A stretch of DNA of 64,000 bases from Myxocyprinus asiaticus (lineage: Eukaryota; Chordata; Actinopteri; Cypriniformes; Catostomidae), in NCBI RefSeq assembly GCF_019703515.2, contig NC_059362.1, forward strand, positions 25,790,826 to 25,854,825, read 5' to 3'. Position 1 is the stretch's first letter, and each line of letters opens with the position of its first letter. Both the position numbers and the translations under genes were made by a program. Shown here piece by piece: positions 1 to 11,942 of the stretch. The notes below the pieces were generated by a model, which made no database searches, was not told the origin of the DNA, and saw nothing but the letters and a program-made list of their open reading frames with translations.

Positions 1-279
1 CGCTACATCTGGTAAGAAACCTAATTAAGTTTTTACATTGAAACCTGTTTGAGTCAAAAGATAAGAGTCTCTAGTTTCATCCGATATACCATTTTTAAAA
101 TTTGAGAATGTGAAAACGTGAAACGCCACGCTGCTAAACACAATGTACACTAATGTGTACAATAACACATTTTTTCCCTTAGAAATCCTATATTTACTGT
201 GCATTATCACAGTGAGAATCAATGGGTTCATCCAAAAGCTGAAAAATGTGGTTTTCAGAGGCTTTATATTGAGTTAGGA

Positions 280-1133
280 TGAAAATAAGGTGCATTTCTA
301 ACTGTTCTGAGACTCTGACACGCTGGTGTCAGGAGCACAACCTCTCCCTCAACGTCAGTAAGACAAAGGAGCTTGTGGTGGACTCCAGGTGAAAAGACAG
401 AGAACACAGTCCCATCACCATCAATGGAGCACCAGTGGAGAGAGACAGCAGCTTCAAGTTCCTGGGTGTCCACATCACTGAGATGGTCCATCCACATTGA
501 AGCCGTTGTGAAGAAGGCTCATCAGTGCCTCTTCTTCCTGAGACGGCTGAGGAAGTTTGGAATGAACCACCACATCCTCACACAGTTCTACACCTGCACT
601 GTAGAGAGCATCCTGACTGGCTGCATCTCTGCCTGGTACTGCAATAGCACTGCCCACAACCACAAAGCCCTGCAAAGGGTGGTGCGAACTGCCAGACACA
701 TCATCGGAGGTGAGCTTCCCTCCCTCCAGGACATATATACCAGGCGGTGTGTGAAAAAAACTCGGAGGATCATCAGAGACTCCAGCTACCCGAGCCATGG
801 GCTACTCTCACTGCTACCATCAAGCAGGCGGTATCGCAGCATCAGGACCCGCACCAGCCGACTTCATGACGGCTTCTTCCCCCAAGCAATCAGACTTTTG
901 AACTCTTGATCTCTCACGATCAATACACATCAGCACTGCACTTTATTAATCTTATCACACTGGACTGTCATAAATTATATTCTCTTAACAACACACTGGC
1001 AACTGAATATCAGCCGACAGCCTGAATGTCAATACAGCACAATACAACCTACTGTATATTTTATATATACTATATATACTATTGCACTTGTGTATATGGT
1101 TGTGTGACAATAAAAGTGATTTGATTTGATTTG
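280..1133 (+). mobile_element. 5'-truncated L2-like LINE, 3' end of reverse transcriptase ORF and 3' tail
   Basis: The translation switches frame more than once and still shows the typical end of a fish L2/CR1-type LINE polyprotein: the residues around KTKELVVDSR and FKFLGVHIT, then LFFLRRLRKFG, then LLSLLPSSRRYRSIRTRTSR and FFPQAIRLLNS (373-909). The 3' end has an ACAATAAAAG stretch followed by TGATT-type short tandem repeats (about 1110-1132), a common LINE tail. The catalytic part of the reverse transcriptase and the endonuclease are absent. Stops and frameshifts make it a dead copy. The assignment to L2 rather than another CR1-group clade is inference. Confidence 0.75.
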
Positions 1134-1577
1134 AAGTGCAGACAGACAGCACACTGGAGGTTAAGTCATCCACTAAATAGGACAGGAATAGAATATGCAA
1201 GGGAGCATACTATAGCTCTCAATGCAGCTAAGTCCATTCACTCCTAAAATCTGACCAAAAGTTCAGTTTCAAGTTGCAGATGATGTTTGGACCACTCAAC
1301 ATGGTTGGCAGACAGGGGACAATGGTAATCAGTACATAGATTCAGAATTTATGATTTTATTTTAACATGGTTGGCAGTGATTGGATGATGCTGGCCATTA
1401 CTTTGAATCAGAATTATTGACGCTAATTTCCGATGTAAAGTCTGTTACATCTCAAAACTGTGAAAAACCAACACTCCTGGAAACACAATAAATAATTTTT
1501 TTTTTTTTTTTAAATATCGGACTTTCTATTGCTTGGTATTATTTAAAATGTCAAAACTTAGTCCTGCTATCCACATA

Positions 1578-2762
1578 CACTGGCGGCCAAAAGTTTGGAA
1601 TAATATACAGATTTTTCTGTTTTGGAAGGAAACTGGTAATTTAATTCACCAAAGTGGTATTCAACTGATCACAAAGTATAGTCAGGACATTACTGATGTA
1701 AAAAACAGCACCATCACTATTTGAAAAAAGTCATTTTTGATCAAATCTAGACAGGCCCCATTTCCAGCAGCCATCACTCCAACACCTTGTCCTTGAGTAA
1801 TCATGCTAAGTTGCTAATTTGGTACTAGAACATCACTTGCCATTATATCAAACACTGCTGAAAGCTATTTGGTTCGTTAAATGAAGCTTAACATTGTCTT
1901 TGTGTTTGTTTTTGAGTTGCCACAATATGCAATAGACTGGCATGTCTTAAGGTCAATATTAGGACAAAAATGGCAAAAAAGAAACAGCTTTCTCTAGAAA
2001 CTCATCAGTCAATCATTGTTTTGAGAAATGAAGGCTATACAATGCTTGAAATTGCCAAAAAACTGAAGATCTTCAAAGAGAAAGGACAACTGGCTCTAAC
2101 AAGGACAGAAAGAGAAGTGGAAGGCCAGATGTACAACTAAACAAGAGGATAAGTACATCAGAGTCTCTAGTTTGAGAAATAGATGCCTCACATGTCCTCA
2201 GCTGACAGCCTCATTGAATTCTTCCCGCTCAACACCAGTTTCATGTACAACAGTAAAGAGAAGACTCAGGGGTGCAGGCCTTATGGGAAGAATTGCAAAG
2301 AAAAAGCCACTTTTGAAACAGAAATACAAAAAGAAAAGGATAGAGTGGGCAAAGAAACACAGACATCGGACAACAGATAATTGGAAAAGAGTGTTATGGA
2401 TCTTAAACCCATTGAGCTTTTGTGGGATCAGCTAGACTGTAAGGTGTGTGAGAAGTGCCTGACAAGACAGCCACATCTATGGCAAGTGCTACAGGAAGCG
2501 TGGGGTGAAATGTCACCTGAGTATCTGGACAAACGGACAGCTAGAATGCCAAGGATCTGCAAAGCTGTCATTGCTGCACATGGAGGATTTTTTGATGAGA
2601 ACTCTTTGAAGTAGTTTAAGAAGTTCTGAACATTTTTTTCAAATTGTAATAGTAATTTTTCATATTATTAATGTCCTGACTATACATTGTGATCAGCTGA
2701 ATGCCACTTTGGTGAATAAAAGTACCATTTTCTTTCCATAAGAGCTAAATCTGCCACCAGTG
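1578..2762 (+). mobile_element. Decayed, internally deleted Tc1-like transposon
   Basis: The two ends are inverted: CACTGGCGGCCA at 1578 and a matching GCCACCAGTG ending at 2762, each flanked by TA, the Tc1/mariner target site. Inside, 2172-2400 encodes a transposase N-terminal and linker part (residues such as RIEWAKKHRHRTTDNWKRVLW). It joins directly to the C-terminal part (LKPIELLWDQL, then a segment ending at about 2614). The segment carrying the two catalytic aspartates is missing, so the element is about 1.2 kb rather than about 1.6 kb. It is non-autonomous and dead. Confidence 0.85.
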
Positions 2763-2766
2763 TATG

Positions 2767-5040
2767 TTGACAGGAAAACTATTTTCTCTAGATTTTTTTT
2801 TTCTTTTTTTTTTTTTGCATGTTTATTAGGTACTAATAAATAGGTACTAAAAAAGAAAATTGCACACAGCAGTCACAATCGGGTTGTTAAGGTTAAATGC
2901 AAAAGAGTTTCATACACTTCGTTGTTTTTACACCATCTATCAGTGAAAGATCAAATGCAAGAGATATTTTATAGGAGCTACTTTACCTTGTGGTTGCCAC
3001 ACAAATATATCTAATACAAACATTTCGTTAATGTTATCTTTATTATTTTTGAGAACGGAATTCCTATTTATAAACTATGCACTGCCTAAAATAAACAGCA
3101 TTGCTTGAAGTGTACAAGGTGCAATAAGACTCTGCAGACTGTACTCAAGAGACATGCAAGTGAAATTACCAGCACCCTTCAGAATGTTACCTAAAATACC
3201 ATTTCATTAATGTAGGCAACCTAAAGCTAAATATTTATTCTTCATTAACAAAAGTGTAAGAGAAATAAGCATGGTAATTACATGGTCTCTTTTGAAGTAC
3301 AATCATGTAAATGCTATGGTAATTATTCAGTACAATGACATATAAAGTACCGCCACAGTATTTTAAGGAAGGACTCGCTACTACTGCCCGTTTGCGGCAT
3401 ACTTATTTCATTTGTCCACAAAGGTTTTTACGTTGCTCATAGACCTGAAAGCGGTTTATATTTGAGATCATTATATAAATTCGTTTTATTATATAGGTGA
3501 AAATAACTCATATTTTCCCATATCAACAACCCATATCATAATGATTTAGATATGTTATGAAAAAGCCAGCTGTAAACAGACAAGGTGTCGCTTTAGAAAG
3601 TTAACATTTATAATAAATAAAGATCAGTAATCAAATATTACCTTAGTTATATCAAATGAAGGTACGAAAATACTGAAATGCTGTCTTTTTCGCTTAGATG
3701 AGTGTCTGTGTAAAATAAAGCAGATTTTTCTCAAAATCACATCAGCTGTCAGGGACCCAGCCCCGAGAGCAGTGTGAAGACGGAAACTGCAATGAGCGAT
3801 ACTCGATTAATTTCATACTTCCGTTTAGTATTTCTAAAGTAAAAGTCCCTCATGGGTTGCTGTTTATTTATTACAACAACAAACATAAATGCCATATTTT
3901 ATGTCATAGTGGGAAAAGTAATGTACAGGTTATCAGGAAGCCATTGCCCGAATTTTCACTATGTGGTATCGTAGAGTAAACTTTATAGGCTATATAATGG
4001 ACAGAAATATACATATAGTATTTATCCAGTCAAGCCCACAGGTAAACTAGATCAGGAATCTTACTACAACAAATATTTTTCTCAACTGACACTGAAAATT
4101 CCACACCATGCTATTAAATTTTGCATATGAATACATGTAATATTTTTTTTTTTTACAAATGAGTGAACAAAAAATCATTTCAACTGGTCCCTCTTCTTTA
4201 AAAAAGCAAAAATCGAGGTTACAATAAGGCACCTACAATGAAAGTGAATGAGACCAATTTTTATAGGGTTTAAAGGCAGAAATGTGAAGCTTATAATTTT
4301 TATAAAAAGCACTTACATTAATTATTATTTTAAAACTCATGTATTATTTGTGCTGCAAAAGTTTAAATCGTCGTATTTACGGTCGGTTTAGGGTTCGCGC
4401 CATAACATCGTCATGGTTGTAAAATTGTCAATAACTTTACAAAGAAAATGTTACTAAGCGATTTTATCACACTAAAATCATGTTAACACACATACTGTTT
4501 ATGTCTTGTGGCTATACTTTTGAAACAGTGAGTAATTTATCGTTTATTGATTGGCCCCATTCGTGCCTCACTGTAGCCTAACCCAGATTTTTGCTTTTTT
4601 TTTTTTTTTTTTTTTTTTTAAGAAAAGGAGGAACGAGTCGAAATACATTTTTGAGTTAATCAATGCTGTGCCACAAATGCTGACGATTGAGCTTAACATC
4701 TATTTAAACCTTGAATATTCCTTTAATTCAATAGGTGTAAAGTGTACAGAAAAAGTACATATGAATTCATGTTAAACAATGAGCTATTTCAGATCTCTAA
4801 GCTTATATTACCCACAGCAGTTCATCAGTTCCATCCTTTTCTCTTATTGTGAGATTTAGAAAAACCCTCTCATTGCCTATGCTGTCTACATGCCCTGAAA
4901 AGGTACATGATCAGGTAAAATAGTGGGTTTTTTTTTTTTTACAATAGATAAATTACAGATGGTTTTTTGATCTATCATTGTCCAGTTGCTCTAAGAACAA
5001 CTGGCTTTGAAACAGAAAGGACAGAATTATATGTACAGCA
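2767..5040. other. AT-rich intergenic stretch upstream of the enpp7-like gene
   Basis: No coding exon was recognised. It contains long T runs (about 2793-2816, 4593-4620 and 4929-4942) and a foldback repeat at about 4180-4545, listed separately. The open frames here are short and low-complexity. Confidence 0.6.
4180..4545. repeat. MITE-like repeat, same family as 36228-36580
   Basis: The stretch around 4206-4250 (GGTTACAATAAGGCACCTAC) matches 36355-36395 in the same orientation. The stretch around 4460-4525 (TCACACTAAAATCATGTTAA) matches 36420-36490 in inverted orientation. This arrangement suggests a foldback element. No ORF. The boundaries are approximate. Confidence 0.6.
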
Positions 5041-5052
5041 TTTCAAGGTTGT

Positions 5053-5082
5053 CTTATCAGTTTGCTGATAATGCTTATAAAA
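5053..5082 (+). promoter_or_regulatory. Core promoter of the enpp7-like gene: TATA box with two GATA motifs
   Basis: A TATAAAA box lies at 5076-5082, about 50 bases before the start codon at 5132. This predicts a transcription start near 5105-5110 and a very short leader. Just upstream are CTTATCAG (5053-5060) and TGATAA (5065-5070), both GATA-factor sites. GATA sites are common in enterocyte-specific promoters, which fits an intestinal enzyme. The motifs are seen; the function is inferred. Confidence 0.6.
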
Positions 5083-5131
5083 CCAAGATCAGTCTTTGCT
5101 GAATTTCATTCTGCTTGACAGTGTACCGAAG

Positions 5132-8100
5132 ATGAAGTCAGAATTTCTGCTAGTGGCGGCGTTGTCTCTCTGTGTGAGCAGCAAACCACTGTCCAGAAGT
5201 AGAATATATAACAAATTGCTGCTTATATCTTTTGATGGTTTCAGGTGGGACTATGACCAAGATTCGCACACACCAAATTTGGACAAGCTTGTTGAAGAAG
5301 GAGTGAAGGCAAAGTACATCAATCCCCCAGCAATCACCATGACATCTCCATCACATTTCACAACTATTACTGGTAAGTAAATCGACTTCTGACTCGAAAT
5401 TTGTCAATAGATTGTATATTATTATTACATTTTGAAACACTGAGTATAAGTTTCTGTTCCAGCAATTACCCATAGATATAAGGCTCAACACTTCTGATTT
5501 ATTTTTTTGTGTAACTAACTGATTTAGTGTAGTAAACAGACTTACCTCTTACTATTACACAGGCTGCATACATGGTAAACAGTGGTAATCTGCAATTGTT
5601 ACCAAAGAAAATAAAATCTACCTGTTCTAACCCTTATAAATTAGTTCTGTTAGTGTAAATGTATTTAGGTTGATTCAGTCATTTTAAATAATATTTTTGA
5701 CTAGGGTAAAACCAGTTAATTTAGATATGAAGCACATTTTTAAGGTTGGCATATACAGTATAGGCCTAATTCATCCAAACAGTAACTAGTGTAATGCATG
5801 CTGAATTGTATGCCATTTAAACTCAGTGATTGTCAGATATCTTGCATATTTGATTTGGTTGATCAATTGAGTGAGTATCACTGCATATGTTGCATCACTC
5901 AAATCTTAACTCAAAATTGAGTTGTAATTTTGCTGAACTAATTTCATACATTAGCTCAAGCATTATTTATTAACTGTGCATCAAACTCTTGATGTTTTCA
6001 CAAAAATCTGGTTCATACTTAACTGGGGTGTGTTTTGCTTCATTGTAGCTAACTTTGTGCTAGTCCACATAATCTTTTCTAGACTGGATTATCTTTTGTG
6101 TCCTGATGTTCAAAGTCTCAAGCTTTCTGCTCAGAGCTGCTGAGCACACACTTACCAGTAACCTCATAGTTATAGGGTATTACATAGGCAGTATTTCTTG
6201 TTCATAAACCAATGGCCGGTTTACAGTTTTTGATTATGCTTATGATATATTATTCTTATCATAAAATGCTTATCATATGCTGAACAGAGCAGAAAGAATA
6301 TAAATATGGGTCCAATTAATCACTGCTGACATGTGAAGAATATTTTAAGTAGCCTTCAGGGTTGGGGAGTAACGGAATACAAGTAACGGGATGACGTATT
6401 TAAAATACAAAATATAAGTAACTGTATTCCACTACAGTTACAATTTAAATCATTGGTAATTAGAATACAGTTACATTCAAAAAGTATTTTGATCACTGAA
6501 GAGATTACTTTGCATTTTATTGTCATTTGTTTCATTTAATATTTAGTCCTTTCAGATGGAAAACATTTATCCATATAAATTATGCGATCCAAAGTGCATT
6601 TGAACAGCGGTGAAACACTTTCTTATGATGTGTTACATTCATACGAGCAGACAGAGAAGTAAGTTTGAAGTAAGTTTGGAGCAGAAGAAATAGAAATAAA
6701 CCTTGTGTAAATTGTCAGCTTTATGCTAAGCTAAAAATACTATTTCTTGCCATTTTACATGCACATGATACCAGGCACAATCATATTGTTTATCAAGAAA
6801 ATTCACATTGGATCATTTTTTTTTTTTTTTTTTTCTCTAGTAAGACCTTTGATATTAGGGCAAAAATCTTACTCCTGATGAGAATTTTTGTATTGTTTTT
6901 CTGTAAAAAAAAAATCCTTAAAACCAGATACATTTGATTTATCTTGCTTTAGAAGCAACACTGCATAAGATATTTAGGTTTTTCAGAGAATGTATTTTTA
7001 ACATGTGTATTTTGTCTTACTGTACTGGAAGAGTTTTTATAGTCAAAACAAGTGAAAAAAATCTACCAGTGCTGAAGAAGTAATCCAAAGTATTTAGAAT
7101 ACGTTACTGACCTTGAGTAATCTAACGGAATACATTACAATTTACATTTTACAGCATGTATTCTGTAATCTGTAGTGGAATACATTTCAAAAGTAACCCT
7201 CCCAACCCTGGTAATTTTAGATTACTTGCAATTTTCCACATTATGTTAAATGAAGTTTATACCTACAATACATATTTACTGTCATAGGTACAAAGTTTAT
7301 AACAGTATGAACGTTTTTACCTTTTAACCAGGACGATGGATAGAGGATCATGGTGTTGTCCATAACCTGATGTTTAATGTTTCAACTGGCTTGAGAATGA
7401 CCCATAAGGGAACACTGAAAAAATCAGAATGGTGGGATAATGGTGCTTTGCCTCTGTGGATAACAGCCCAGAATCAGGTGAGGAAAAGTCATTGTCATAA
7501 CTGGCTCCTTTGACAAGCTTTTTGTCCCCACATTTGAATGAAGAAATACAAATTGACCTCACAAAATATGACCGTTTTTCATGGCAAATGATTTTTGCAT
7601 TCAGTGTTTTATAACTCTTGTGATGATTATAGATATGCAAATATTTCCAGTAAAACTGTCCTTCATTGTTAATAATTATTTAATAAATACCACAGTGGTC
7701 TTAACCAATGTGTTCTATGTATTTCATAGGGTCTGAAAACAGCATCTTTTTTCTATCCTGGTGGAGGAGCTAATTACAGTGGGAAAGCTGTGGATCGTTC
7801 CCTGGTTGAAGAACACGGACAACCCGATGACAATGAAACAGAGTGGCAGCAGAACATTGACACTGTGATGGGATGGTACACCAAAGAGGAATTTGACTTG
7901 GTTACTCTCTACTATGGAGAACCAGACAACGTGGGCCATGCTGCAGGCCCTGAAACCCCAGAGAGAAGAAAGATAATTGAACAGATCGACCGCATTATTG
8001 GCTACCTTAGAGAGGCGATTCGCAAGAATGGTTTGACTGATAATCTGAATGTTATCATTACTTCAGACCATGGCATGACCACTGTTAAAAAGGCCCATGA

Positions 8101-10354
8101 GGTTAATGAGATAAAACTTTCAAATTACATGAATTTTTTGAATCTATCCCGATTTGATTTGCTCGACTATGGTGGGTTTGGGATGATAACACCCAAGGAG
8201 GGCAAAGAACAGGACGTTTATGATGCCCTGAAGAATGCACATCCAAATCTCACTGTCTATAAGAAAGAGGAGATTCCAAAACACTTTCACATTGCCAAAA
8301 ATGACAGAATTCAACCTATTGTCCTTTTGGCAGACCTGGGTTTCAATCTGAACTCGGTAAGTTTCTTTAGACACAGATTTAAAATGATGCTTCAACAGTA
8401 TTGCAGACAGTATTGCCTCACTTGGTCCATGTTATTCAACCAACTAAAGTTAATTATTATATTTTTCACATTCAAATCAACTGCATGCCAATTCAAATTG
8501 TAAATAATATTTAAAAACAGTTTGCTCAAACATTCTGTCATCATTTACTCACCCTCATGTTGTTCCAAACCAATATGACTTTCTTTCTTCTGTGGAACAT
8601 AAAAGGAGACGTTTGGCAGGATGTTAGGGACTGAAAGCCTTAGTCACCATTCACTTTCATTGCATTTCTTTTTACATACAATGAAGGTGAATGGTTTGCA
8701 ATGACATGAGGGTGAGTAAATGATGACAGAACTTTAATTTTTTGGATGAACTAACCCTTTAATTACATTCTATCCTAACCATTTTTGTTTGTTGTTTGAT
8801 CAGAGGATCATTTTGTATATCAACAAAGGGGATCATGGATTTAGCAATGAGGAAATGGACATGAAAATGATCTTTCGAGCATTTGGCCCAGATTTCAAGA
8901 AGCAGTTCTTGGCTGAGCCTTTTGACAGTGTCAGCATCTATCCGTTGATGTGCAAGCTGTTGGGAGTAGTTCCAGAACCAAACAATGGAAGTCTCAGTGA
9001 CACCAAAGGGATGCTAGTGGACAACTTTGATGTTGGTAAGAATTTGAGGAAGAATCTAATTTGAATCTTAAATCTCAACGCCAGCTAAATTTAATATTGC
9101 TCAGAGGCAAAGGGGTTTCTTCCATATTTTACATGAGGAAAGGTATTTAGTTGTGCAACACAAAATTATAAAATTATTATTTATTTTAGTATAATAATTT
9201 AATTATATAAATGAGTAACTATGAAACACAAATCACTGTGTTTAAAGGTGCACTCAGTTATGTTTTGTTTATGTTGTCTTGGATCTACACTGACACCTAG
9301 GGGCATGGATGTGGCATCATTCAAACAATAGAGTGCAACAGTCATTAATTTTAATTAATTTTCTTTATTTATCACACATTATACATTTGCACATATACAG
9401 TGAAATTCTTCTTTTTCACATATCCCAGCTAGGCTGGGGTCAGAGTGCAGGGTCAGCCATGATACGGCACCCCTGGAGCAGATAGGGTCAAGGGCCTTGC
9501 TCAAGGGCATCTTGGCGGTGCTGGGGCTTGAACCCCCGACCTTCTGATCAGTAACCCAGAGCCTTAACCGCTGAGCTACCACTGCCCCAAAGTCAGGTTC
9601 CAGGAGTAAAAATCCTGTTAATTTTTTCCAGACAAACTGATTTTTAACAATAACTTATAAACCTTTAAAGACAGACCTACTGTGAGCTAGGAGGTTGTTA
9701 ATCCATGGTATCCACGTTTAATAGCGGAATTCCTGATAAACAACTACACTTTCCATGGTACAGCAGTTAAAGATCCACCAATCAGAGAACTGCTGCCAAG
9801 GAAGCCCACGAAAAAAGCCCGGAAGAGACCGCCCACCTCATGACACACTTTGAGTGATGTCTTCCGTCACCCTCAAAATACTTATTTATACTGTATTGTT
9901 ATACTTACAATTAGCAACCTAAAATCAATAGTAAAATCAATAGGGGGTGGAGTCTTCATCTAATGTGATTGCGCATGATTTTATTCACATTTTAAAATTA
10001 CTTTCATTTCTTTTGCAGCAAAACTTTTTTAATGAGGGAAAAATTACTGAGTACACATTTAAGAAAGTGGCATCTTCTTTCACGCTTACAAATGATTAAA
10101 AAATATTTATGTACAGTATATTTTTATACTGTAGATATGTTATTTAATATATTATTTTAAATATAAATTTAAATAATATTTAACAAAATATGTATTATTT
10201 ATGTAGATTTTGGAATCAGCCTACCTAACTTGAGTGGTCGCTTAACAAGTCTAAATTACATTAATACTTCTTATTTGCAGGTGGGAACAGTGGAAGGATC
10301 ACAGTGTCTTTTACCCTTCTGATACTAACGACTGTTATCTTAACCCTCATTTGA
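5132..10354 (+). CDS. enpp7: ENPP7-like ectonucleotide pyrophosphatase/phosphodiesterase (alkaline sphingomyelinase), 5 exons
   Basis: Exons 5132-5372, 7332-7477, 7730-8356, 8804-9035 and 10281-10354 join in phase to 439 aa (human ENPP7 is 458). The family hydrolyses sphingomyelin to ceramide and phosphocholine at the intestinal brush border. An N-terminal signal peptide covers residues 1-17. All bimetal ligands and the nucleophile are visible: D35 in SFDGF, T71 in TMTSP, D195 and H199 in GEPDNVGH, D242/H243 in SDHGM, H349 in GDHGF. These are offset by four from the human numbering. The last 17 residues are hydrophobic, as expected for a membrane anchor. I chose M at 5132 rather than the in-frame M at 5096 because it begins the signal peptide and 5096 precedes the expected transcription start. 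Fish often carry tandem enpp7 copies; only one is in this window. ENPP6 is less likely given the close match around exons 1-3. Confidence 0.93.
6358..7210. mobile_element. Non-autonomous DNA transposon (MITE) in enpp7 intron 1
   Basis: Terminal inverted repeats CAGGGTTGGGGAGTAAC at the left and AGTAACCCTCCCAACCCTG at the right bound about 850 bp with no ORF. Sub-terminal parts repeat the AATACA/TGTATT motif in opposite orientations. The superfamily was not determined. Confidence 0.7.
8530..8764. mobile_element. Short foldback MITE in enpp7 intron 3
   Basis: TCATCATTTACTCACCCTCATG at the left pairs with CATGAGGGTGAGTAAATGAT at the right, and the element ends in a GAACTAACCCTTTAA terminus. It belongs to the same family as 45122-45823 and 54424-55101 but is much shorter. 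Confidence 0.7.
9245..10090. repeat. Dispersed repeat interrupted by a SINE, enpp7 intron 4
   Basis: The stretch around 9280-9320 (ACACTGACACCTAGG) and that around 9950-10080 (GTGGAGTCTTCATCT) recur, diverged, at about 16795-17050 in mideas intron 3. The SINE at 9350-9588 sits between them. The family is unknown; the boundaries are rough. Confidence 0.4.
9350..9588 (-). mobile_element. tRNA-derived SINE in enpp7 intron 4
   Basis: Read on the minus strand it starts with a tRNA-like head: a GTGGTAGCTCAGCGGTTAAG A box, then a GGTTCAAGCCC B box. The body has CCTTGAGCAAGGCCCTTGACCC, and the AT-rich tail ends ATAAATAAAG. It is an old polymerase III-type retroposon, not a functional tRNA gene, since no cloverleaf is maintained. 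Confidence 0.85.
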
Positions 10355-10678
10355 AGAAATTTGTCAAGACTTCTGGTTTATCGTGTTTTGTGGCAATCAG
10401 CAAATCTTAATTGGAATCAGTTCTGAATGTGCACTATGTAGAACTACTATACTAAATGAACATTAATGATAAAGAATATAGTTTAAGTCATAGTTTTGTA
10501 AGTTTGAAAGTCTTCCATTGTTCAATGTCAATGAGTGAACCATTTCATTTCATATTTATTATATTCTTGGAAATAATACAAGTTTAGATTTAGAAGTTTA
10601 TTTTTATTGGGCATACATTTTATGTAATGCCTGTAAAAAAAAAAAAAAAAAAAAGCAAACCAAAACTCTGAAAAAAAT

Positions 10679-10684
10679 AATAAA
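10679..10684 (+). terminator. Polyadenylation signal candidate for the enpp7-like gene
   Basis: AATAAA about 325 bases after the stop codon, downstream of an A run at 10635-10653. No earlier perfect AATAAA was noted in the 3' region. Confidence 0.45.
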
Positions 10685-10731
10685 TTGATGAATATGTGGA
10701 AAAAAATTGGTTTGTTGTGATTTACTAAACT

Positions 10732-10737
10732 TTTATT
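10732..10737 (-). terminator. Polyadenylation signal candidate for mideas
   Basis: TTTATT on the plus strand is AATAAA on the minus strand, about 875 bases beyond the mideas stop. It lies within about 50 bases of the convergent signal for the enpp7-like gene. Confidence 0.4.
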
Positions 10738-11611
10738 TACACAGATTTATAAAAATCCCTAAATCCCAATCCCCATATTCCACTCTACTTTAAGTACATT
10801 CAATGCATAAATACACATTCTTTTAAGTTTAGAGTACTGAAAACCTAGCACACGCATTATGGCAGTGTTGTACACAGTAGAATATAAACAGAGGTCAATA
10901 TATATATTTTTCTGCACTATATACATTACATGCACAAGAAAAATTAAATTGAAATTATCCATAGATAGATGAAAGAATTTTTGGTTTGTGTTCTTGATTA
11001 CAATTTCATTATATTTTACATAAATGTATGTAATAATAAAAATAAAATAATAATAATAATAAAAAAAAAAAACACGAGATCTTACTGGGCATACAAAAAG
11101 GCATACAAAATCAATTCTTGAACTTTTGATCAAAATCACAATGGAAGGATGAATATGAAACAATCCGTACATTTCTAGAAAAGCTCAACACAACAATCAG
11201 CTCAACAAACATTTTTACGTTTGTTGGTAAAAGTAAAGGTAAATCTTGGAGACAAGTAAGAAATATCAAATTGATGTTTTAGTATGCTGTTCCTTTAAAG
11301 CTCCCTTTAAAAAAAGTATTTTAAATATTTTTTCAGTTTTAAACACATTTCAAATAGACTGAATAACAGCACCTTTGCCTATTATCATTTAATAAGTGTG
11401 GCTTTCTTGATGCTAAATTGGCATGCATCTACACTATTTGAAAATACCATTGGAAAGTTCTCATAACATTTTGGTTAAAAAAAAAAAATGCTAAGGCATT
11501 TCATACATTTTTATCTTTCCAAACATACCAATTGCTCTTTAGTGTAGCAGGAATGCATAAGTTTCAAAGGAGTCAAAGGAGATTTGGTGCCAAAAAAGAA
11601 AGACTGCTTTC

Positions 11612-11902
11612 TCAATGCCAGTCCTCATCATGCTCATCCTCTGGCTCTATTGAGTTTTCCTCAGTTCCACTACTCTCTTCTTGTTGTTCTTCTCTCTGTG
11701 CCTCCTTCCTCCTTGCTGCCTCTAGTACCTCCTGCCTTGCCTTAGCCGCTGCCAGTTCCTCTTCTTCTTTTAGGCGCAGTGCTGCAGCCTTCTTCTCCTG
11801 CTCAGCATGGCTCTTCATGTGGGCACTGCGGCTCTTCACTTTATAGAACACCCTATATGCAAACATTAGGGCCACAAAATCTGGATTAAATGAAGACCCT
11901 GC

Positions 11903-11942
<40 letters not shown>

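Noticed and set aside
373..909. 178-aa open frame
   Set aside because: It is the decayed 3' part of an L2-like LINE ORF, with frameshifts upstream and a LINE tail downstream, not a host gene.
5096..5131. Upstream in-frame Met as the enpp7-like start
   Set aside because: It precedes or overlaps the transcription start predicted from the TATA box, and would place extra residues before a typical signal peptide.
9520..9588. Possible tRNA gene on the minus strand
   Set aside because: A and B boxes are present but acceptor and anticodon stem pairing is not maintained, and a SINE body follows.
11532..11846. 104-aa Ser-rich plus-strand ORF
   Set aside because: It is the antisense shadow of the last mideas exon (zinc finger and acidic tail).
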